Below are positions 60,013 to 64,000 of a stretch of DNA of 64,000 bases, piece after piece; the stretch's first letter is position 1; each line of letters opens with the position of its first letter. This DNA comes from RPRB01 sp035501615. Lineage in GTDB: Bacteria; Myxococcota; Myxococcia; Myxococcales; Myxococcaceae. The DNA is taken from assembly GCA_035501615.1 (NCBI GenBank), contig DATJVY010000088.1:1-64000 (forward strand), read 5' to 3'. Position numbers and translations under genes: made by a program. The notes beneath the pieces were generated by a model. That model saw only the letters and a list, made by a program, of their open reading frames with translations, searched no databases and had not been told where the DNA came from.

Positions 60013-61233
60013 ATGCCTCTCCTCGCCCCGTTCCGTGCGCTCCGGCCTCCACCGGAGCTGGCCCCCTCCATCGCCGCGCCTCCCTACGACGTCGTGAGCT
60101 CGGACGAGGCCCGTGCGCTCTCCCGGGGGAACCCGAGGAGCTTCTTCCGCATCAGCCGGCCCGAGGTGGATCTGCCACCCGAGGTGGACGAGCACTCGGA
60201 CCCGGTGCACGCCCACGGCCGGAAGGCGCTCGACGAGTTCCGCCGCAACGGCTGGCTGGTGCTGGACGACGCCCCGCGCTTCTCGCTCTATCGCCAGCAG
60301 ATGGGGACCCACGTCCAGACCGGCCTCGTCGCGTGCGCGAGCGTGGACGCCTACCGGCGCGGCGACATCAAGCGGCACGAGCTCACCCGTCCGGACAAGG
60401 AGGACGACCGCACCCGGCACATCGACCTGCTCGACGCCAACGACGAGCCGGTCTTCCTCGCCTACCGGGCGCGCGGGTCGGTGGACGCGGTCATCCGCCG
60501 CGGCGCGGAGCGGTCACCGGACGTACGCTTCCGGAGCGACGACGGGGTGGAGCACACGGTGTGGGTGCTTCCCCCATCGGAGAACGCGGCCATCCAGACC
60601 GCGCTCTCCGAGCTGGACGCGCTCTACATCGCGGACGGCCACCACCGGAGCGCCGCGGCGGCGCGGGTGGAGGCGCTGCGGCGTGAGCGAGGGCGGGGCG
60701 GGAGGGAGGAGGGCTGGTTCCTCGCCGTCGTCTTCTCGCACGAGGCTCTGCAGATCCTCCCCTACAACCGTCTGGTGAAGGACCTGGGCCCGGGCGGAGG
60801 CGCGGCGCTGCTCGAGAATCTCCGAGGCCGCTTCGAGGTCGCCCCGGCGGCGGCGCCCGAGCCCGAGGGCCCGCACCGCTTCGGCCTCTACCTCGATGGC
60901 CGGTGGTGGCGCCTCGTCGCGAAGCCGGGGACGGTGCCCACCGACCCGCTCCGCGCGCTGGACGTCTCCGTCCTGCAGGACGCGGTGCTCGGGCCCCTGC
61001 TCGGCATCCAGGACCCCCGGCGGGATCCGCGGCTCGAGTTCGTCGGCGGCATCCGCGGAACGAAGGAGCTACAGGCCCGGGTGGACCGGGGCGAGGCCCG
61101 GGCCGCGTTCGCGCTCTGGCCTACCTCGCTGGCGGAGCTCCTCACCATCAGCGACGCCGGGCAGATCATGCCGCCCAAGTCGACCTGGTTCGAGCCGAAG
61201 CTCCGGTCGGGGCTCTTCTTGCACCCCTTCTGA
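60013..61233 (+). CDS. DUF1015 family protein
   Basis: The 406-residue protein matches DUF1015 (YP_001-type) proteins: PFRALRPPPELAPSIAAPPYDVVSSDEAR at the N terminus, NPRSFFRISRPE, HELTRPDKEDDRTRHIDLL, LYIADGHHRSAAAARV and LPYNRLVKDL. These segments are the conserved core; the family's reaction is not established. DUF1015 genes are often beside serA or serC, and here serC lies 575 nt downstream, with a minus-strand reductase gene between. ATG 60013 is preferred; GTG 60004 is nine bases upstream. Confidence 0.88.
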   Translation: MPLLAPFRALRPPPELAPSIAAPPYDVVSSDEARALSRGNPRSFFRISRPEVDLPPEVDEHSDPVHAHGRKALDEFRRNGWLVLDDAPRFSLYRQQMGTHVQTGLVACASVDAYRRGDIKRHELTRPDKEDDRTRHIDLLDANDEPVFLAYRARGSVDAVIRRGAERSPDVRFRSDDGVEHTVWVLPPSENAAIQTALSELDALYIADGHHRSAAAARVEALRRERGRGGREEGWFLAVVFSHEALQILPYNRLVKDLGPGGGAALLENLRGRFEVAPAAAPEPEGPHRFGLYLDGRWWRLVAKPGTVPTDPLRALDVSVLQDAVLGPLLGIQDPRRDPRLEFVGGIRGTKELQARVDRGEARAAFALWPTSLAELLTISDAGQIMPPKSTWFEPKLRSGLFLHPF

Positions 61234-61243
61234 CACGCAGCAA

Positions 61244-61759
61244 CTAGAGCCGGTAGCGCAGCTGCACCATCCCCGAGGCGAAGGTCCGCGAGGACTCGAG
61301 GGTGAGCCGGTGCGTCCCGGGGCTGGTGGCGAAGAGGCGGATGCCCTCGCCCAGCACCACCGGGACGACCGTCACCACCAGCGCGTCGAGGCACCGCGCG
61401 GCGAGGAGCTGGGTCACCACCTCCCCGCCGTCGGCGTACACGTGCCGGGCGCCCAGGGCCGCGAGGGCAGCGAGCACCGTGCGCGGCTCGCCGGAGAGGA
61501 AGCGCTCGTTGAAGCGCGGCGTCCGCTGGCTCCGGCTCAGCACCGCCACCCGCTTGTCCGCGAACGGCCAGGCATCGAACCCGAGCACCGTCTCGTAGGT
61601 CCTCCGGCCCATCAGCAGGGTGTCCACCGTGGCGTAGAACCCACGGTACCCGTTGTCCTCCTGCTCGAACGGCTTCAGGAAGGCGAAGCCGCCGTCCGGC
61701 TCGGCGATGAAGCCATCCAGGCTCGTCCCGAGGAACGCGGAGACCTTCGGACGATCCAT
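61244..61759 (-). CDS. Dihydrofolate-reductase-like/RibD C-terminal domain reductase
   Basis: The 171-residue protein has the RibD_C/DHFR fold: FLGTSLDGFIAEPDGGFAFL, TLLMGRRTYETVLGFDAWPF, HVYADGGEVVTQLL and PVVLGEGIRLF. These YyaP/YwjB-type proteins bind NADPH; their substrates are mostly unknown. It is transcribed against its neighbours, converging on the DUF1015 gene (10 nt between stops) and divergent from serC (49 nt between starts). Confidence 0.9.
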   Translation of the reverse strand: MDRPKVSAFLGTSLDGFIAEPDGGFAFLKPFEQEDNGYRGFYATVDTLLMGRRTYETVLGFDAWPFADKRVAVLSRSQRTPRFNERFLSGEPRTVLAALAALGARHVYADGGEVVTQLLAARCLDALVVTVVPVVLGEGIRLFATSPGTHRLTLESSRTFASGMVQLRYRL

Positions 61760-61808
61760 GCGGACTGTGCTTCTACCTCCAGGGGCCCCCGGTGGTACAA
61801 GGCGCGGC

Positions 61809-62897
61809 ATGCGCGCCATCAACTTCAATGCAGGCCCGGCTGGCCTCCCCCTCCCGGCGCTGGAGCGCGCCCGGGACGAGTTCGTCGACTACCAGGGAAC
61901 CGGGATGTCGATCCTCGAGCACAGCCACCGGGGCAAGGAGTACGAGGCCGTCCACGACGAGGCGATGGCCCTCTTCACGCGGTTGCTCGGCATCCCCGAG
62001 GGCTACCAGGTCCTCTTCCTCCAGGGCGGCGCCTCGCATCAGTTCGCGATGGTGCCGATGAACTTCCTGCCCAGGGACGGAAGCGCGGACTACATCGTCA
62101 CCGGCACCTGGAGCGAGAAGGCCCTCGACGAGGCGAAGCTGGTGGGGACTCCGCGGGCGGCGGCGACGACCGTCGGCCCGGACAAGCGCTACACCCGCAT
62201 CCCGAAGCAGGCCGAGCTGCAGCTCGATCCGAAGGCGGCCTACGTCCACATCACCAGCAACAACACCATCTTCGGCACCCAGTGGCACGCCTGGCCCGAG
62301 GTCGGGTCGGTCCCGATGGTGGCGGACATGTCGTCGGACTTCCTCTGGCGGCCGACCGACGTCTCCCGCTTCGCGCTGATCTACGCCGGGGCGCAGAAGA
62401 ACCTCGGACCCTCCGGGGTGACGGTGGTGCTGGCCCGGAAGGATTTCCTGGCCCGGGGGCGCAAGGACATCCCGAAGATCCTCCGCTACACCACGTTCGC
62501 GGAGAACAACTCGCTCTACAACACGCCGCCCACCTTCGCGATCTACCTGATGCGCAACGTGCTGGCCTGGATCGACGCCCAGGGCGGACTGACCGCGATG
62601 GAGCGGCGCAACACCGAGAAGGCCGAGATCCTCTACGGCGCGCTCGACCGGCTGAGCGGCTTCTACCGGGCGCCGGTGGAGCGGGCCGCCCGCAGCACGA
62701 TGAACATCGTGTTCCGGCTCCCCAGCGAGGAGCTCGACGACCGCTTCGTCGCCGAGGCGAAGAAGCAGCGGATGGTCGGGCTCAAGGGGCACCGGAGCGC
62801 GGGCGGGATCCGGGTCAGCGCTTACAACGCGGTCAGCGCCGACGACATCCGCACCCTGGTCACGTTCATGGAATCCTTCGCCAGGGCCAACGGCTGA
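61809..62897 (+). CDS. serC: Phosphoserine aminotransferase
   Basis: The 362-residue PLP enzyme begins INFNAGPAGLPLPALERA and shows GTGMSILEHSHRGKEY, FLQGGASHQFAMVPMN, HITSNNTIFGTQW, the Schiff-base lysine in YAGAQKNLGPSG, and a C-terminal KGHRSAGGIRVSAYN. It converts 3-phosphohydroxypyruvate to phosphoserine and may also serve pyridoxine synthesis. A possible minus-10 hexamer TACAAG lies 10 nt upstream of the ATG, with a short leader. No serA is in the window. Confidence 0.96.
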   Translation: MRAINFNAGPAGLPLPALERARDEFVDYQGTGMSILEHSHRGKEYEAVHDEAMALFTRLLGIPEGYQVLFLQGGASHQFAMVPMNFLPRDGSADYIVTGTWSEKALDEAKLVGTPRAAATTVGPDKRYTRIPKQAELQLDPKAAYVHITSNNTIFGTQWHAWPEVGSVPMVADMSSDFLWRPTDVSRFALIYAGAQKNLGPSGVTVVLARKDFLARGRKDIPKILRYTTFAENNSLYNTPPTFAIYLMRNVLAWIDAQGGLTAMERRNTEKAEILYGALDRLSGFYRAPVERAARSTMNIVFRLPSEELDDRFVAEAKKQRMVGLKGHRSAGGIRVSAYNAVSADDIRTLVTFMESFARANG

Positions 62898-62920
62898 CAC
62901 ACCCACGGGAGGAGACGACG

Positions 62921-63478
62921 ATGTCTGGAACGCTGCGCATCGCTGTGCTCGTGCTGTGCTCTCTGGTCGCGCTCCCGGCCGTCGCCAAGGACGTGGAGGG
63001 GACTCAGGTCCCGGACTCGATCAACTCCGACGGAAAGACGCTCCAGCTCATCGGGGGCGGGATCCGGACCAAGTGGATGTTCAGCGTCTACGTGGGCGCG
63101 CTCTACGCCGAGAAGCCCACCTTCAACGCCGCCAACCTGATCAAGTCCGAGCAGGCGAAGCGGATGGATCTCCATCTCCTCCGCGACGTGGGGAAGGACA
63201 AGATCGTCGAGTCGATCCGCGAGGGGTTCGAGAAGCAGTCCAAGGCGCAGATGCCGGCGCTCCAGGGCCGCCTCGACCAGCTGGCGGCCGCGGTGCCGGA
63301 CCTCAAGAAGGGCGACGTCCTCAGCCTGACCTACGTCCCGGACAAGGGCGTCGTGGTGGCCGGGGCGGCGAAGGAGACCGTCATCCCCGGGAAGGACTTC
63401 GCCGATGCGCTGTTCTCGGTGTGGCTGGGCCCAGACCCGGTGGACTCGGATCTGAAGCGGAAGCTGCTCGGCGGCTGA
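62921..63478 (+). CDS. Exported chalcone isomerase-like protein
   Basis: The 185-residue protein has a Sec signal peptide (about 1-22, cleaved after VAKD-preceding Ala) and a chalcone-isomerase-like domain: LQLIGGGIRTKWMFSVYVGALYAEKP, RMDLHLLRDVGKDKIVESIREGF and GVVVAGAAKETVIPGKDFADALFSVWLGPDPVD. In bacteria these domains bind fatty acids or have unknown function. Flavonoid isomerisation is unlikely. The ribosome site GGGAGGAG is 7 nt upstream. It follows serC by 23 nt and is probably co-transcribed. Confidence 0.9.
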   Translation: MSGTLRIAVLVLCSLVALPAVAKDVEGTQVPDSINSDGKTLQLIGGGIRTKWMFSVYVGALYAEKPTFNAANLIKSEQAKRMDLHLLRDVGKDKIVESIREGFEKQSKAQMPALQGRLDQLAAAVPDLKKGDVLSLTYVPDKGVVVAGAAKETVIPGKDFADALFSVWLGPDPVDSDLKRKLLGG

Positions 63479-63542
63479 GCCCGACCGGGCGATTTTCCGC
63501 TAGGGTGCCGGCCCCCCAATCTCCAGGAGCTGCACAGGCACC

Positions 63543-64000
63543 GTGAAGAGACTCCTCGTTCCCGTCCTCCTTGCCGCGGGCTGCGCCTCCACGCCCGTTC
63601 CCACCCCGTCCAGTCCCGCGCCGAAGCCTGCCGCCGCTGCCGCTGCGCCGACCCCGCCGCCGATGCCGGCGGGGCTCGATGCAGCGTCGATGGATCCCTC
63701 GACTGCTCCCTGCGACGACTTCTACCAGTACGCGTGCGGCGGCTGGCTGAAGGCCACGCCCATCCCGCCCGACCGGGCCCGCTGGGGACGGGGGTTCAAC
63801 GTCATCGAGGAGCGGAACCAGCAGATCCTCAAGGAGATCCTCGAGGCGGCCGCCGACGGCAAGGCGCCCACCGGCACCCCGTACGCCAAGGAGCTCGGCG
63901 ACTACTACGCCACGTGCATGGACGAGTCGAGGCTCGAGGGCGCGCTGCCCGAGCTGCGCACCGCGCTCCGTCGCATCGACCGGGCGAGCACGTCGAAGCA
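63543..64000 (+). CDS. M13 family metallopeptidase lipoprotein, 5' part only
   Basis: A GTG at 63543 starts a frame that stays open to the end of the window (152 codons seen). A lipoprotein signal (VLLAAGCAS, lipobox Cys about residue 14) is followed by a Pro/Ala/Thr linker. The N terminus of a neprilysin/PepO-like M13 peptidase follows: SMDPSTAPCDDFYQYACGGWLK, then FNVIEERNQQILKEIL and KELGDYYATCMDE. The zinc-binding HExxH would lie beyond the window. It likely degrades peptides at the envelope. Confidence 0.88.
   Translation, partial: MKRLLVPVLLAAGCASTPVPTPSSPAPKPAAAAAAPTPPPMPAGLDAASMDPSTAPCDDFYQYACGGWLKATPIPPDRARWGRGFNVIEERNQQILKEILEAAADGKAPTGTPYAKELGDYYATCMDESRLEGALPELRTALRRIDRASTSK

Noticed and set aside
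1..64000. CRISPR arrays, insertion sequences, prophage genes, rRNA genes
   Set aside because: No regularly spaced repeats, transposase or integrase motifs, or rRNA-like segments were seen on either strand.

Overview
The window is very GC-rich, has densely packed genes and frequent GTG/TTG starts, and reads as a chromosome segment of a Gram-negative deltaproteobacterial lineage, most likely Myxococcota. Supporting this are lpxC, an outer-membrane polysaccharide export system split into a periplasmic OPX lipoprotein and a separate beta-barrel, a receiver-DUF4388-TPR protein, and an isc operon without a linked iscR. The taxon is an inference; no rRNA or species marker is present. Coding density is so high that no stretch of more than 300 bases lacks a gene. 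I saw no transposase, integrase, phage gene or CRISPR array.

Region 1 (1-33530) is one large exopolysaccharide locus of the Wzx/Wzy type, with no flippase visible in the window. It contains an initiating sugar-phosphate transferase (32169-33530), a WecG-type transferase (31245-31991), four further glycosyltransferases, an O-antigen polymerase-like protein (1340-2905) with a 55-residue membrane partner, and two paralogous chain-length (PCP) proteins. The export operon runs leftwards from 31086 to 25501: OPX, beta-barrel, receiver, PCP, kinase-like domain, glycosyltransferase. Its last four genes overlap by 4 bp each. A sugar-modification cassette (about 14300-25500) combines a glucose-1-phosphate cytidylyltransferase, an NDP-sugar epimerase/dehydratase, an RfbC-like epimerase, a C-methyltransferase, two PIG-L deacetylases, a glutamate-semialdehyde-aminomutase-like aminotransferase, a DUF4910 aminopeptidase-like protein and a pyruvyltransferase-like protein. 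Polysaccharide-cleaving proteins lie among these genes: a GH9 endoglucanase-like protein and a beta-helix pectate-lyase-like lipoprotein.

Region 2 (33600-43500) starts with tRNA-Leu(CAG) and a 1037-residue fusion of a GT39-type membrane glycosyltransferase with a DUF4038 glycoside-hydrolase-like domain. The iron-sulfur cluster operon iscS-iscU-iscA-hscB-hscA-fdx follows on the minus strand. It has a recognisable sigma70-type promoter and a palindrome in its leader. A DsbD-like thiol transporter is divergent from it.

Region 3 (43600-53800) is housekeeping on the plus strand: a degenerate-receiver/DUF4388/TPR protein, yebC-ruvC-ruvA-ruvB and an unknown 497-residue protein, then lpxC, a SurA-like/DsbA fusion lipoprotein, pyrF and a small regulator-like protein.

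Region 4 (53700-64000) holds leucyl aminopeptidase and an XRE/ScfR-type regulator (minus strand), two back-to-back multi-pass membrane proteins, a DUF1015 protein close to serC, a DHFR-like reductase, a chalcone-isomerase-like exported protein, and the 5' end of an M13 peptidase lipoprotein that runs off the window.
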